64,000 bases of DNA from Clostridiales bacterium Firm_11 (GCA_001604105.1 LVAQ01000002.1:55078-119077), one strand, 5' to 3'; numbered from the stretch's first letter, positions 18,146-27,963 are shown. A program made the numbers and translations. The notes: generated by a model not told the origin, from the sequence alone.

Positions 18146-19357
18146 TTAAGCGTTCTTTGCGCCAAGTTTTGCGCCCGCCTTGCCGCCCAACGGCAAATTG
18201 CGAAGAATGTCCGAGCTGAAAGCGTAGTTGCTGTTGTTCTTCTCTTCATGGGCTTTCATCGCGCAATCGACAATCCGGTCGATTAATGTCTGATAGGGAA
18301 TACCGCTTGCGTCCCATAGATAAAACGCCATCGAACCAGGAATGGTGTTGATCTCGGTAATATACAACGCATTTTGATCAACATCGAACATATAATCGAT
18401 TCGAACCACGCCTTTGCAATCCATGTTGTTGAAAATATCTACAGAGAGTTTTTGGATGCGTTCCCGCAGTTCTGGTTCAATGGGAGCGGGCAGCACGCGC
18501 TTGAGTGATGCCATGCCCTTCATGCCGCCGCCACTTTGAATATACTTATCAAAGAAGCTGAGCAAGTCGCCGCCCGTCACGGGCATCTCGATCTCAGAAG
18601 CTAGCGCGTCTCCGCCAACACCCAGCACGGAGCAGTTGAGCTCCAGTATATGTTCGAGCCCCTTTTCCACCAAAACTTTACGGTCAAATTCAAAAGCAAG
18701 CGTCAATGCTTCGATAAGTTCCGCTCGATCTCTCGCTTTGCTGACGCCAATAGAAGAGCCCAGCATGGCAGGTTTCACAAAAACAGGATAGCTAAGCTTG
18801 GCTTCAATATCGCTCAATACAGCATCCGGTGTCTCTTCCCAAGCATTGCGCAAGTGCCAGCATCCGGGCAGAACGGGGAAACCACCGCCCATGAAATACT
18901 GCTTCATGTAAGCTTTGTCCATCCCAACCGCGCTGGCCGCCACGCCGCTGCTTGCATAAGGAATGTTGCACATCTCTAGCATCCCCTGCAGGGTTCCGTC
19001 TTCGCCATGCATGCCATGCAGCACAGGAATTACGCAATCAAGCCGTGCTATCATACGCCGCTTTTCGGGTTTGAATAAACCTTTTGCAGTCTCCATCGTA
19101 AAAAGTACTCCGCTGCCAGCAGTTACATCTAACTGCACTTTATAAATACCCTTCTGGCTCCCATCGAAACCAGAATATGTTCTGATGTCAAATAACGAAT
19201 CCCCGCTGTACCATTCTCCGCGCATGGTGATATAAATCGGAATTACGTCGTATTGATCCCGGTCGACCGCGCGCATTAACTGTAATGCGCTGATGATGCT
19301 GACCTCATGCTCACAGGTACGGCTGCCATATATTACGCCTAACTGGGTTTTACTCAT
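18146..19357 (-). CDS. ddl: D-alanine--D-alanine ligase
   Basis: A 403-residue ATP-grasp ligase joining two D-alanines for peptidoglycan. The N-terminal GVIYGSRTCEHEVSIISA, the FVKPAMLGSSIGVSKA loop, and the Mg-binding RIDYMFD...ITEINTIPGSMAFYLW segment are all present. The start ATG at 19355-19357 has GGAGGG six bases upstream. It follows murF by 17 bp, so the dipeptide maker and the enzyme that uses it are encoded together. The C-terminal ~30 residues are an unremarkable tail. D-lactate-type activity is not indicated by anything I can read. Confidence 0.93.
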   Translation of the reverse strand: MSKTQLGVIYGSRTCEHEVSIISALQLMRAVDRDQYDVIPIYITMRGEWYSGDSLFDIRTYSGFDGSQKGIYKVQLDVTAGSGVLFTMETAKGLFKPEKRRMIARLDCVIPVLHGMHGEDGTLQGMLEMCNIPYASSGVAASAVGMDKAYMKQYFMGGGFPVLPGCWHLRNAWEETPDAVLSDIEAKLSYPVFVKPAMLGSSIGVSKARDRAELIEALTLAFEFDRKVLVEKGLEHILELNCSVLGVGGDALASEIEMPVTGGDLLSFFDKYIQSGGGMKGMASLKRVLPAPIEPELRERIQKLSVDIFNNMDCKGVVRIDYMFDVDQNALYITEINTIPGSMAFYLWDASGIPYQTLIDRIVDCAMKAHEEKNNSNYAFSSDILRNLPLGGKAGAKLGAKNA

Positions 19358-19374
19358 GCCTGTTCCCTCCGCAC

Positions 19375-20985
19375 TCACATTTCCTGATATTGATCCGGTA
19401 AGTCGTTTTCGTACAGAACAGTATCCTCCTTGCGTACCAGGCCGCGCAGCAACACGGTCGAATCGGCAAGGCTATCAACGCGATGCAAATTCTCCTCAGG
19501 AAAACCTGCTTCTCTTAACCCTTCTATAATTGGCTGGACTCTTTTCTTCCCTACGATGATGGCAATATCCGCCGCTTCGGCAATCGAACGGCCAAATGCG
19601 CGGTTGTAGTCCGCTTCTTCTGTGCCCAACTCTACCATCCCCGGCGTGATGATAATCCTTCGTGCTGGAAACTGCGCCAGCACGTTGAGCGCAGCTTTTG
19701 CGCCAACGGGATTGCTGTTAAACGCATCATTAATGATGGTGAATGACCCCGGCGATGCGATCAACTCCAAACGGCTCTTAATGGACGCAAGCCTGCTCAC
19801 ACCATTTGCGATCTGCCGCAGGCTTAAGTTCAGGTCACTGGCGACAGCGGCTGCCGTCAGGATGTTCAGAATATTGTGTTCCCCCAGCAGTTTCGTCTGG
19901 CATCGAATGCTGCCTTTGCCTTTGATGTGAAGATCAAACGCGCTGCCTGATGCTGAAACGCTCACGTTTTCACACCAAACATCCGCATCGCCTTTCTGGA
20001 GGCTGATGAGTGTCTTGGGTTTATGGGTCTGCTCATAGAGGTTACGGCATATACCATGGTCATCGCAAAAATAGGCATGGCCGTCTTGTGGCAGGGCTTC
20101 AATCAGCTCATATTTCGTTTTTGCCACCCGTTCCACAGATTTAAACGTATCCAGATGCTGCGGTCCCACAGAAGTCAAGATGCCGATGGTTGGCTTCACA
20201 AGGCGGCAAAGCTCCTTGATATCCCCCACATGCCTTGCGCCCATCTCACCCACAAACACCTGATAGGAGGGGGTAAGCTTTTCACGAATTGCGCGCGAAA
20301 CCCCCATGGGCGTGTTGAAGCTCGCCGGCGTTATGAGTGTGGGGTACTTCTCGGATAGTATCGTCCCGATGATATGTTTCACGGATGTCTTCCCGTAGCT
20401 GCCGGTGATGCCGATTCGGATGAGACGAGGATCCGCGAGAAGCTTACGCCTCGCATCACGAAAATAGCATTCGCTGATAAGTTTCTCAATTGGCCATGCC
20501 AGCAAGCCACTGAGCGCTACTACGATCGGCAGCACAAGCGGCCAGAGTGCGGGCAATATGGCAATCGGGTTTTGGGCAAGGAGAAGCGATAGAACGCCCA
20601 TCACAAGGAACGAAACCACAAACAAACGCTTCACGCGGCCTGTGTAAGCGAACTTCTTCTTGCTTTCGCTTGCGCTGAAAATCCTGCGCACAAGCCAACC
20701 GAGCAGGACAGCCATCGGCAGAAGCCCAACAAGTAAAACGAGTTTGATGCTTGCTGCCATGTTTGCCGCAGATATGGCATCATAGCCGTAGAACAGCACA
20801 AGGCAACCGCTTGTAATAAGCAACCCTGGCAGCCATGCGCTAATGCGGTTGCGCTGTAACGCGCGAAAAAACCCTGGAAATTGATAGCTCTCCAGTTGGA
20901 AAAAGTGGTAGATGCCCCGCGCTCCGATCAGCGATGAAATCACAGGGATAAAAGGCAGGATTAATCGTGTCCAGTCCAGCATCAT
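19375..20985 (-). CDS. murF: MurF-type UDP-MurNAc-tripeptide--D-Ala-D-Ala ligase with N-terminal membrane domain
   Basis: A 536-residue Mur ligase. Residues 1-170 hold four to five hydrophobic helices, absent from enteric MurF. The catalytic part follows: the ATP loop GITGSYGKTSVKH near residue 195, TPASFNTPMGVSRAI, GEMGARHVGDIKELC, the HNILNILTAAAVA motif and the C-terminal ligase domain with DAFNSNPVGAKAAL. It adds D-Ala-D-Ala to the UDP-MurNAc-tripeptide. The membrane domain should place it at the cytoplasmic membrane. It overlaps the hydrolase stop by one base and precedes ddl. Confidence 0.9.
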   Translation of the reverse strand: MMLDWTRLILPFIPVISSLIGARGIYHFFQLESYQFPGFFRALQRNRISAWLPGLLITSGCLVLFYGYDAISAANMAASIKLVLLVGLLPMAVLLGWLVRRIFSASESKKKFAYTGRVKRLFVVSFLVMGVLSLLLAQNPIAILPALWPLVLPIVVALSGLLAWPIEKLISECYFRDARRKLLADPRLIRIGITGSYGKTSVKHIIGTILSEKYPTLITPASFNTPMGVSRAIREKLTPSYQVFVGEMGARHVGDIKELCRLVKPTIGILTSVGPQHLDTFKSVERVAKTKYELIEALPQDGHAYFCDDHGICRNLYEQTHKPKTLISLQKGDADVWCENVSVSASGSAFDLHIKGKGSIRCQTKLLGEHNILNILTAAAVASDLNLSLRQIANGVSRLASIKSRLELIASPGSFTIINDAFNSNPVGAKAALNVLAQFPARRIIITPGMVELGTEEADYNRAFGRSIAEAADIAIIVGKKRVQPIIEGLREAGFPEENLHRVDSLADSTVLLRGLVRKEDTVLYENDLPDQYQEM

Positions 20986-21779
20986 CAGGGCGTCCCCTCC
21001 AGTAAGAATTGTTTAACAATGACCGAAAAGCGTTGCCATTGCTCAATAAACGCATAATGGGAACCGCCATCAAAAACCACCAAGCCAGCATCGGGTATCT
21101 GCTGTTCCATGGTTTGCCCCATCCAAAGCGGTGTCTCGGTATCGGCACTGCCCCAGATGAGCAGCGTTGGCGCTTGAATGCTTCCAAGCAGTGGTAAAAG
21201 ATCTTTGGAAATAATCTTGACGAAAGTTTTACGCATGGTTTCGTTCAGCTTCACATAATCGCTGGAGCCGTAACGAGCGCGCAGGGAAGCCTGCATGCGG
21301 TTTATGAGGGCTGTAATCGGCCTGATTTCTTTCAGTCTCTCCAGAATCGCATTATATCGCTTAAAGCGTTTTGTTCGTTTTCTGCTACGCTCAGATACCG
21401 GGGGCTTAATACCAGCGCCGCCAGTAATGACCAGTTTCGTTAACACTTCCGGATGATTTGCTGCCAGCACCATCGCTACGCGACCGCCGAAAGAGTGGGC
21501 AATGATACTTACAGGCATCAGGTTTTCATGCTGCAACAGTTCCAGCACTTGTATCGCGTAGTCATCTACCCCCCAGGGCGCAGGCGGTTCGTCACTCTGC
21601 CCATGGCCGGGAAAATCCAGTGTTATGATGGTGGCACCTTCCAGCAGCGCATTTTCAATGAAAGAGAACGATGCGCTGTCACAACCCCAGCCATGGAGCA
21701 GCAATATGTGCGGTGCGTTAGCCTTGGCGTTACGTTTGATTTCATAATGAAGCCTGCATCCATGGATCATCGCCTGCAC
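20985..21779 (-). CDS. Alpha/beta hydrolase
   Basis: A 264-residue alpha/beta-hydrolase-fold protein. It has the oxyanion HGWGCDSASF motif, the nucleophile elbow AHSFGGR (Ser about residue 95), an acidic residue in WGSADTETP and the catalytic His in GGSHYAFIEQ. The substrate cannot be told. The frame begins with GTG at 21777-21779 behind GGAAGGTGG; an ATG three codons later is an alternative. It is the first gene of the hydrolase-murF-ddl-dxs-tlyA-nadK-argR-recN run, so it may have a role in wall or lipid metabolism, but that is only context. Confidence 0.85.
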   Translation of the reverse strand: MQAMIHGCRLHYEIKRNAKANAPHILLLHGWGCDSASFSFIENALLEGATIITLDFPGHGQSDEPPAPWGVDDYAIQVLELLQHENLMPVSIIAHSFGGRVAMVLAANHPEVLTKLVITGGAGIKPPVSERSRKRTKRFKRYNAILERLKEIRPITALINRMQASLRARYGSSDYVKLNETMRKTFVKIISKDLLPLLGSIQAPTLLIWGSADTETPLWMGQTMEQQIPDAGLVVFDGGSHYAFIEQWQRFSVIVKQFLLEGTP

Positions 21780-21959
21780 AGTAGCACCACCTTCCTTGTT
21801 ACAACTAGAGTATTTTACCCTAAAATAAAAAAAAAGGAAAGCATGTTGATCAATCCATCTTTCCGAGGCTGAACAAATTGTTTCAATCGAATCTACAGAT
21901 GATAGGATAATATTATGGAAGAGACACGGCGCACATGCTCATTTAAGGAGGCGAACCAT

Positions 21960-22322
21960 ATGGAAACGATCCATGATGTCGATGCTTATATCGCCCAATA
22001 TCCGCCGCACCTACAGCAGATTCTCCAGCGCATACGCGCAGCGATCCGTGCCGAAGTGCCAACTGCCACGGAAAAGATCGCTTATAGCATACCCACCTTC
22101 TACGATGGTGAGAATATCATCCATTTTGGAATGGCAAAGAAGCACGTAGGCATTTATCCGGGGCCAGAAGCCATTCGTTTTTTTGCAGACAGGCTTACCG
22201 CCTACCAAACCAGCAAAGGAGCGGTGCAGTTACCGCTGGATCAACCCATTCCCTATGACTTGATTCGTGAAATAACGGCGCATCGTGTTGCAACCGTACG
22301 CAGTAACCTCATAAATAAATAG
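21960..22322 (+). CDS. DUF1801 / YdhG-like protein
   Basis: A 120-residue cytoplasmic protein of the DUF1801 (YdhG/frataxin-fold) family, recognised by KIAYSIPTFY, the GMAKKHVGIYPGP stretch and the C-terminal VATVRSNL. The start ATG is 10 bases after a clean AAGGAGG; the frame runs 15 codons upstream but includes that ribosome binding site. Function is uncertain: some relatives have been proposed as iron-handling proteins. It is a lone plus-strand gene between minus-strand genes. Confidence 0.8.
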   Translation: METIHDVDAYIAQYPPHLQQILQRIRAAIRAEVPTATEKIAYSIPTFYDGENIIHFGMAKKHVGIYPGPEAIRFFADRLTAYQTSKGAVQLPLDQPIPYDLIREITAHRVATVRSNLINK

Positions 22323-22342
22323 ACTTATACTGTACAGGCGGA

Positions 22343-22834
22343 TTATTTGGAGGGCAATGTCCAGATATAGCGGTGTTTCATGTTACTAATTTCCAGGCGC
22401 TGCTGCATCTCCTCGGGTACTTGCACGATTGACTCCAACTCACAACCGATTCGAATACAGGTCTTGATGCTCGGAATGTTATCCAGATCGGTGGTGATGA
22501 CTACATGTTGTAAGCCAAAGGCGCGCAGAAACTGCGCGCTCAGCAAGCATGCCTTCGCCGCATAGGCATGGCCGCGATAGGGCGGATCCACATGATAACC
22601 GATATGCCCAAGGTAAAACTGCTCTGGACTATCCCCGATGCGCAAGGCAATCTCACCGATGGTCTGTCGATCCAGAAGCGTTGTGATGTTAAAGATAAAT
22701 GTATGCTCCACATGGATTCGTTTGCTATAACCGAAGCATTCATTCGGTTGCAGCGCGATTTCATCGTCCCTCATCATTGGCTTTCGATACTCGCTTAAGG
22801 TCATGAATTTCTTGATTAACGGTATTGTACTCAT
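22343..22834 (-). CDS. GNAT-family acetyltransferase (RimJ/RimL-like)
   Basis: A 163-residue protein of the GNAT N-acetyltransferase fold. The acetyl-CoA-binding region is VDPPYRGHAYAAKACLL, followed by ITTDLDNIPSIKTCIRIGCE, the usual shape of RimJ/RimL enzymes where the substrate is an amine on a protein or small molecule. The substrate is unknown. Its start overlaps the stop of the upstream sugar kinase gene by four bases (ATGA), so the two are translationally coupled. Confidence 0.82.
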   Translation of the reverse strand: MSTIPLIKKFMTLSEYRKPMMRDDEIALQPNECFGYSKRIHVEHTFIFNITTLLDRQTIGEIALRIGDSPEQFYLGHIGYHVDPPYRGHAYAAKACLLSAQFLRAFGLQHVVITTDLDNIPSIKTCIRIGCELESIVQVPEEMQQRLEISNMKHRYIWTLPSK

Positions 22835-23754
22835 AGCACCTGCAGTTGCACCTTGGGCAGAAGTGCTTCAAACTCAAGAATGTCAATCGGTTGTGTTCCA
22901 TCCGTCATCACACTGGCCGCCCCAGCTGCCACCCCATTGCGGAAGCAATCCTCCATTGCTTCCCCACGGCTTAACCCCATCAATACGCCGCCGACCATTG
23001 CGTCCCCCGCGCCTACGGTAGAAAGTGCCGCTACAGACAACGCGGGTGCAAACAGGGTTCTTGCGCCATCCGTTAGCACAGCGCCGTATTTCCCCATCGA
23101 TACGATTACGTTTTTGGCGCCTTTTGATACCAGCACAAGCGCGGCATCCCGAATGGCGCGCAGCGTCTTCAACTCGCATCCCATGAGCGCTTCCAGTTCC
23201 GGCAGATTTGGTTTGATGAGGAAAGGCCTTTGCTTCAAGCCAAGACGCAGAGCATCGCCAGCGGCATCCAGCACGCAAGCGGTATCCGGCAACGCAGCCA
23301 TTAACCTTCGATAGGTGTCCTCGGCGCAACCCAGCGGCAGCCGTCCGCTGAACACCACATGACTGCTGCCTTGGGCTTCGCGGCACAAAAGCGCCATAAA
23401 GTCATCCTGCTGCTGCGGTGTCATCGTCAATCCCGGTTCATTAAACTCTGTGACTGTTTTGCTTTGCGTATCCAGCACCTTGAGGTTTGTTCTCGTTTTC
23501 CCAGGCAAAGGCAGGTAGACAAAGCGCAATCCTTCCGCGTTAACCATATCCATAAAGTCTTTTTCGTCGGCAATTCCCAAACAGCCTACGCAGGCTACAT
23601 TGACTTTCAGGCGGCTTAGGACGCTTGCCACATTGAGCCCTTTACCGCCTACATCATTGCGCACGTTTTCCAGGCGGTTTAGTCCGCCAAGCATTACGGC
23701 ATCCACCGTGGCTGTTTTATCAAACGATGGGTTCATGCATACCGTTGTAATCAT
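22831..23754 (-). CDS. PfkB-family sugar phosphate kinase (1-phosphofructokinase type)
   Basis: A 307-residue ribokinase-fold enzyme of the FruK/LacC subfamily. The N-terminal CMNPSFDKT, the sugar-binding GGKGLNVASVLSRL and the C-terminal anion-hole signature STVGAGDAMVGGVL with the catalytic Asp are intact. FruK phosphorylates fructose 1-phosphate and LacC tagatose 6-phosphate; I cannot choose between them. No PTS gene is nearby, which makes the fructose role less certain. It is coupled to the GNAT gene. Confidence 0.85.
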   Translation of the reverse strand: MITTVCMNPSFDKTATVDAVMLGGLNRLENVRNDVGGKGLNVASVLSRLKVNVACVGCLGIADEKDFMDMVNAEGLRFVYLPLPGKTRTNLKVLDTQSKTVTEFNEPGLTMTPQQQDDFMALLCREAQGSSHVVFSGRLPLGCAEDTYRRLMAALPDTACVLDAAGDALRLGLKQRPFLIKPNLPELEALMGCELKTLRAIRDAALVLVSKGAKNVIVSMGKYGAVLTDGARTLFAPALSVAALSTVGAGDAMVGGVLMGLSRGEAMEDCFRNGVAAGAASVMTDGTQPIDILEFEALLPKVQLQVL

Positions 23755-23784
23755 GACGCAAAATCCCTCCCATCAGAGTTTGAA

Positions 23785-23815
23785 AAGCCCTCCCCGTTAC
23801 GCGGGAAGGGCAATT
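23785..23815 (-). terminator. Rho-independent terminator after the EF-G paralogue
   Basis: On the minus strand GCCCTTCCCGCG-TAA-CGGGGAGGGC forms a strong stem followed by TTTTCAA, about 25 bases after the stop of the EF-G-like gene. Confidence 0.8.
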
Positions 23816-23837
23816 AATGGTTTCGACGTAAAAAGGC

Positions 23838-25919
23838 TTAATCCTCTTCTTCTTCGTCCCGTTTGGCGCTTTCGATAATCTTCTGGGCAACCGATGCCGG
23901 TATTTCTTCATAGCGCACAAACTTCATCGTAAAAGTACCGCGCGCTTGTGTTATGGAGCGTAAATCGGTAGCGTATTTGAACATTTCCGCAAGCGGTGCT
24001 TCCGCTTCCAGCTTTTGCAAACCATCAACTTGATTCATGCCCATAATGCGTCCACGGCGCTTATTCATATCGCCCATGATATCGCCCATGTACTCATCCG
24101 GCACAAACACTTCCACTTGCATGATCGGCTCAAGCAGTGTGGGACTGGCTTCCATGCATCCCTTTTTATAAGCGATACGCGCGGCTGTTTTAAACGCCAT
24201 TTCCGAGGAATCTACCGGATGATAGGAACCGTCATAGAGTTTCGCGTGAAGCCCAACCATGGGATACCCCGCAAGAACGCCCTTGACGATGTGCTCGCGA
24301 AGCCCTTTTTCCACTGAAGGTATGAAGTTGCGTGGCACGACGCCGCCCACGACAGCATCTTCAAATTCAAACTCCACATTGGTATCGCCAATGGGCGAAA
24401 ACTCAATCCACACATCGCCGAATTGGCCATGGCCGCCGGATTGCTTTTTATGACGCCCTTGAACCTTGACCGTCTTTTTAATGGTTTCGCGATAAGGGAT
24501 GCGAGGATCCTGCAAATCCGCCTTAGCGCCGAATTTCGTGGCCAGTTTGTTGCGAATCACATCCAAGTGCAGTTCGCCCTGACCGGAAAGGATATTCTCG
24601 CTGGTTTCAACATTTTTCGCAATTGAGATAGAAGGATCTTCTTCCTGAAGCCGTGCCAGACCGCTAAAGACCTTGTCTTCTTCGCCTTGTTTGGTTGCAA
24701 ACACGGCCTTGCTGATGCACGGAGCCGGGAAGCTGATTCGCGGATACACAATGGGGTGCGCCTGATCGCAGAGAGTATCTCCGGTATTGGTGTTGCTGAG
24801 TTTTGACAGTGCGCCCATATCGCCCGCATTAAGCTGCTGCGTCCCTATTTGCTTTTTACCGCGCAAAACGTACAACCCACCCGATTTATCCGCCTTTTCA
24901 ACGCTTGCATTGTAGATGGGCGTCGCGGGGGTAAGCACGCCGCTCATGACTTTGAACAGAGAAAGCTTGCCAACAAAGGGATCGGCGATGGTTTTGTAAA
25001 CCAGTGCGCTAAAGGGCGCGTCCGCTTTACAGGCGCGCTCTGCCTCCGAGCCCGTTCTCGGGTCGGTACCATGGTAGACGGCGCGTTTGGGAGAAGGCAA
25101 AAAGTCTGCCATGACATCCAGAAGCTTGGCAACCCCGACGCCCGTCACAGCGGAGCAGGGAATAACAGGCGCAATCTGGCTTGTGAACATACCAATTTTA
25201 AAGCCTTCCAGCAACTCTTCGTGGGTGAGTGCCTCGCCTTCGAGATACTTCATCATCAAATCGTCGTCGGCGCCTGCGGCGGCTTCTGTTACTTCACTAA
25301 GGGCTTGCTCGATCATATCCGCCATGCCTGCGGGGATGGGAATCTCTTTAGGCGGCTTTGCCGTGCAATCATACGCCTTGTTCTCCAGCACATTAACTAC
25401 GCCTTTGAAATCCGCGCCACTGCCAATGGGCAGCAGAATCGGTACAACACTGTTGCCATACATATCACGCAACTGGCGAACAACTTTATCAAAATCAGCA
25501 TGTTCTCGATCCATCTGATTGATGATGAACATTTTGCCAACATGGTTATCCGTAGCATATTTAAAGGCTTTTTCGGTACCCACAGCCACGCCGCCAACAG
25601 CGTTGACCAAAATTGCAGCCGTTTCAACAACGCGCAACGGGCCGAACATTTCGCCGATAAAGTCAAAGTAACCAGGCACATCGATTACATTCAGCATTTT
25701 TTGGTTCCAGTCGATAGGCGCGATCGCAGCGCTGATCGAAATATGACGCTTAACTTCCTCTGGATCAAAATCGGTTACTGTCGTGCCATCCTCAACACGC
25801 CCCTGGCGATCTACTGCGCCGGCAGCGAAGAGCAATGCTTCCATCAGCGTTGTTTTGCCCTCGCTGCCATGCCCCATGAGGGCGATATTTCGGATGTCTT
25901 TGGTTTCATAACTCGCCAT
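23838..25919 (-). CDS. EF-G-like translational GTPase (second EF-G type)
   Basis: A 693-residue protein with the domain order of elongation factor G: GTPase domain with P-loop GHGSEGKTTLMEA at 16-28, DVPGYFDFIGEM (G3) and INQMDRE (G4); then domains II-V, including GQGELHLDVI and the domain IV start QSGGHGQFGDVWIEF. The P-loop reads GHGSEGKT where canonical EF-G has AHIDAGKT, and the G3 DVPG also fits the divergent EF-G2-like paralogue common in clostridia. The main fusA, usually next to tufA and ribosomal genes, would be elsewhere. The role of the paralogue is not settled. Confidence 0.9.
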   Translation of the reverse strand: MASYETKDIRNIALMGHGSEGKTTLMEALLFAAGAVDRQGRVEDGTTVTDFDPEEVKRHISISAAIAPIDWNQKMLNVIDVPGYFDFIGEMFGPLRVVETAAILVNAVGGVAVGTEKAFKYATDNHVGKMFIINQMDREHADFDKVVRQLRDMYGNSVVPILLPIGSGADFKGVVNVLENKAYDCTAKPPKEIPIPAGMADMIEQALSEVTEAAAGADDDLMMKYLEGEALTHEELLEGFKIGMFTSQIAPVIPCSAVTGVGVAKLLDVMADFLPSPKRAVYHGTDPRTGSEAERACKADAPFSALVYKTIADPFVGKLSLFKVMSGVLTPATPIYNASVEKADKSGGLYVLRGKKQIGTQQLNAGDMGALSKLSNTNTGDTLCDQAHPIVYPRISFPAPCISKAVFATKQGEEDKVFSGLARLQEEDPSISIAKNVETSENILSGQGELHLDVIRNKLATKFGAKADLQDPRIPYRETIKKTVKVQGRHKKQSGGHGQFGDVWIEFSPIGDTNVEFEFEDAVVGGVVPRNFIPSVEKGLREHIVKGVLAGYPMVGLHAKLYDGSYHPVDSSEMAFKTAARIAYKKGCMEASPTLLEPIMQVEVFVPDEYMGDIMGDMNKRRGRIMGMNQVDGLQKLEAEAPLAEMFKYATDLRSITQARGTFTMKFVRYEEIPASVAQKIIESAKRDEEEED

Positions 25920-26129
25920 GGTGGATCCCCCTTATGCATTTCTATTGCATCATCGAATGCGCTGCCGGTATGCAAATACCAGTCAGCCACGGCAAAACGC
26001 CTCATGACGCATTTGGAACGATATCAATCTTTCATATTGTATCAGATGAGCCGAAAAAAATAAAGAAGAAATTTAACATAGCGTTCCCATATTGCGACCA
26101 CTCCCACATGGCATATGCTGGCGAATTGT

Positions 26130-27050
26130 TTAGGAGGCTGCGACCGTTAACATATAGGCCATCTTCAAATACCCCTCCAGATTGCCATGCTCTGAAACCG
26201 TGATAGACGCGATGGCCATATCCTGCATGCAACCGTAGAGAATCGCAAGGCCATGGACAATGATATCCGCACGTTGAGGTTGAAGCCCTTTCAGTTCCAA
26301 TCGATCCACCATTGGCATATCTGCAAGGGAAAGCATGATAGATCGAACCTGCTCCTGTGTGAGGCGGTAACCATGAATCAGTTTGCGTTCGATCCACGAA
26401 ACATCCTGCGCAAGCGCCGCGCAGGTTGTAAATGTGCCCCCCACGCCTACCCATTGCCTTGGTGTTTCCAATGACATAATCGTTTTTTTATGTGGATGCA
26501 AAATACTTGAAACCCGTTTGACCATTGCCAGCGCTTCTTCCGCCGAGCGGATTGGCGCGGCGCGAAAAAGCCGAACCGCCCCCATTTGCAGGCTATCGGC
26601 ATATTCAATCTTCTCACTTTGACCGATTACGATTTCCGTCGAGCCCCCGCCAATATCAATCATACCGGAACGTTCCCGGCTTGTCGCGCCAATGAAGGAG
26701 AGCTTTGCTTCGGTCTCCCCGCTGCAAACTTCCAGCCTGAGACCCGTACAAGCAAGAAGGCGTTCGATAAATGCTCTCTGATTGCGCGCGTCCCGTACCG
26801 CACTGGTCGCAAACAGATGGATCACATCCGCACCCATTTCCATCGCTTTCTGTTTCATAGCAGTAACGCTCGCGCACGCTTGATCGAGCATCGAATCAGC
26901 GATATTGCCGTTCTTGTCCAAAGCGGCAAAGACGCGCAACCCCTCCCTGTCCCGTAGGACACGATGGAGCTGTGCGTCCTTGATGTCCGCGATCAGCATA
27001 CGTAATGAGTTTGAGCCAATTCCAATGACAGCAGCTCTCAACACCCTCAC
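26130..27050 (-). CDS. Ppx/GppA family phosphatase
   Basis: A 306-residue ASKHA-fold phosphatase of the exopolyphosphatase/pppGpp phosphatase family. The N-terminal VIGIGSNSLRMLI phosphate loop, the ATSAVRDARNQ segment, the SGETEAKLSFIGA motif with its catalytic Glu, and the IDIGGGSTEIVIG loop are all present. It is a single-domain short form, without the C-terminal HD-like domain of enteric Ppx. Substrate (polyphosphate or pppGpp) is not decidable from sequence. It lies 33 bp downstream of the DivIC-like gene. Confidence 0.9.
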   Translation of the reverse strand: MRVLRAAVIGIGSNSLRMLIADIKDAQLHRVLRDREGLRVFAALDKNGNIADSMLDQACASVTAMKQKAMEMGADVIHLFATSAVRDARNQRAFIERLLACTGLRLEVCSGETEAKLSFIGATSRERSGMIDIGGGSTEIVIGQSEKIEYADSLQMGAVRLFRAAPIRSAEEALAMVKRVSSILHPHKKTIMSLETPRQWVGVGGTFTTCAALAQDVSWIERKLIHGYRLTQEQVRSIMLSLADMPMVDRLELKGLQPQRADIIVHGLAILYGCMQDMAIASITVSEHGNLEGYLKMAYMLTVAAS

Positions 27051-27083
27051 CTCCCGATCATTATGGATCCTTTGGCTTATAGC

Positions 27084-27389
27084 CTACTCGCCATCGGTAC
27101 CGTAGAGTACTTCGGGATTGGTGATGACGATCCTCAGTTCGTCAGGTTTCATGTAGTCATAAAGGGTTCTTGCCTGGGTTTCGATAAAGGCTTCGCTGTT
27201 TGCGCTGGCCAGCAGCGCTTGCAGATCATTCTGGCTTGTCTCCAGCGTGTTGTTGACGGATACGGCCTGCTGATATAACGTATCGGTTTCCTGTATGTTG
27301 GTCACAAGCTGACTGCTAACCCAGAAAAAACCGATCATAAGCAGACCGATCGTCACAATCAACGGCGTTAGGCCGATCTTTCTGCGCAT
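27084..27389 (-). CDS. DivIC/FtsB-like septum formation initiator
   Basis: A 101-residue single-pass membrane protein. Residues 8-28 form one helix after a short positive N-terminus; a coiled coil follows (about 32-65) and the end, IETQARTLYDYMKPDELRIVI, matches the FtsB/DivIC domain. Such proteins bridge FtsL and FtsQ/DivIB at the division septum. It lies directly before a Ppx/GppA gene, a pairing often seen in clostridia. The start follows GGGAGATGAGC. Confidence 0.83.
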   Translation of the reverse strand: MRRKIGLTPLIVTIGLLMIGFFWVSSQLVTNIQETDTLYQQAVSVNNTLETSQNDLQALLASANSEAFIETQARTLYDYMKPDELRIVITNPEVLYGTDGE

Positions 27390-27881
27390 ATGCTCATCTC
27401 CCTCATGGGTACGTATAGTGTATATATCATTCTACAATAAATGGCGTTTCCCTGCCAAGTTCATCGGAAATTTTCTGATGAAAAGGTAGTAAAGCCATCC
27501 TGGCGCAATGGCCTACAATCTGCTGAAGGTACGCTTTCCTTCATCATCAGCGGTGATATAGCTGTGCTGTTATACTGTGCAGGAAGCGTTCATCGTATTA
27601 CCAGTGCACTTCCTTTGGCGTGTCAACCTAATGTTGTCAGAAATATTTAAATGAATTTCATGCAAGTATAACAATGAGGCGAGAATTACTTGCGTTTTAT
27701 ACCCATTACACATGTATAACGGTAACGTTTTACTGATTGCTTGCGAGCATACGATTATATCACGAATGCGTCAGATAATGACATGGTTTTTGTGGCTCCC
27801 GGAACCTCGCTTCAAGGGGTCAGAATCCATAAACCGTGTGCTGTTTCCAGTATTTTCAACGTTTTGCGCCTCCGGTTATCA
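27390..27881. other. Intergenic interval without a recognisable gene
   Basis: About 490 bases between the divergent DivIC-like and RpiR genes. Frames here are short, lack ribosome binding sites and resemble nothing I know. It must contain the promoter of the minus-strand DivIC-Ppx genes; the rightmost part leads into the RpiR promoter. Confidence 0.5.
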
Positions 27882-27911
27882 TTGACAAACGTCGTATGCA
27901 GCCGATATAAT
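27882..27911 (+). promoter_or_regulatory. Promoter of the RpiR regulator gene
   Basis: Perfect TTGACA (27882-27887) and TATAAT (27906-27911) with an 18-base spacer, about 50 bases before the start codon. Confidence 0.8.
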
Positions 27912-27963
27912 CAAAAAGGAGAAACGTATGTAACCGAAATTGAATAACGTTGGGAGCTTTTTT

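Noticed and set aside
24849..26063. 404-codon plus-strand frame over the EF-G-like gene
   Set aside because: Antisense shadow of a strongly conserved GTPase gene.
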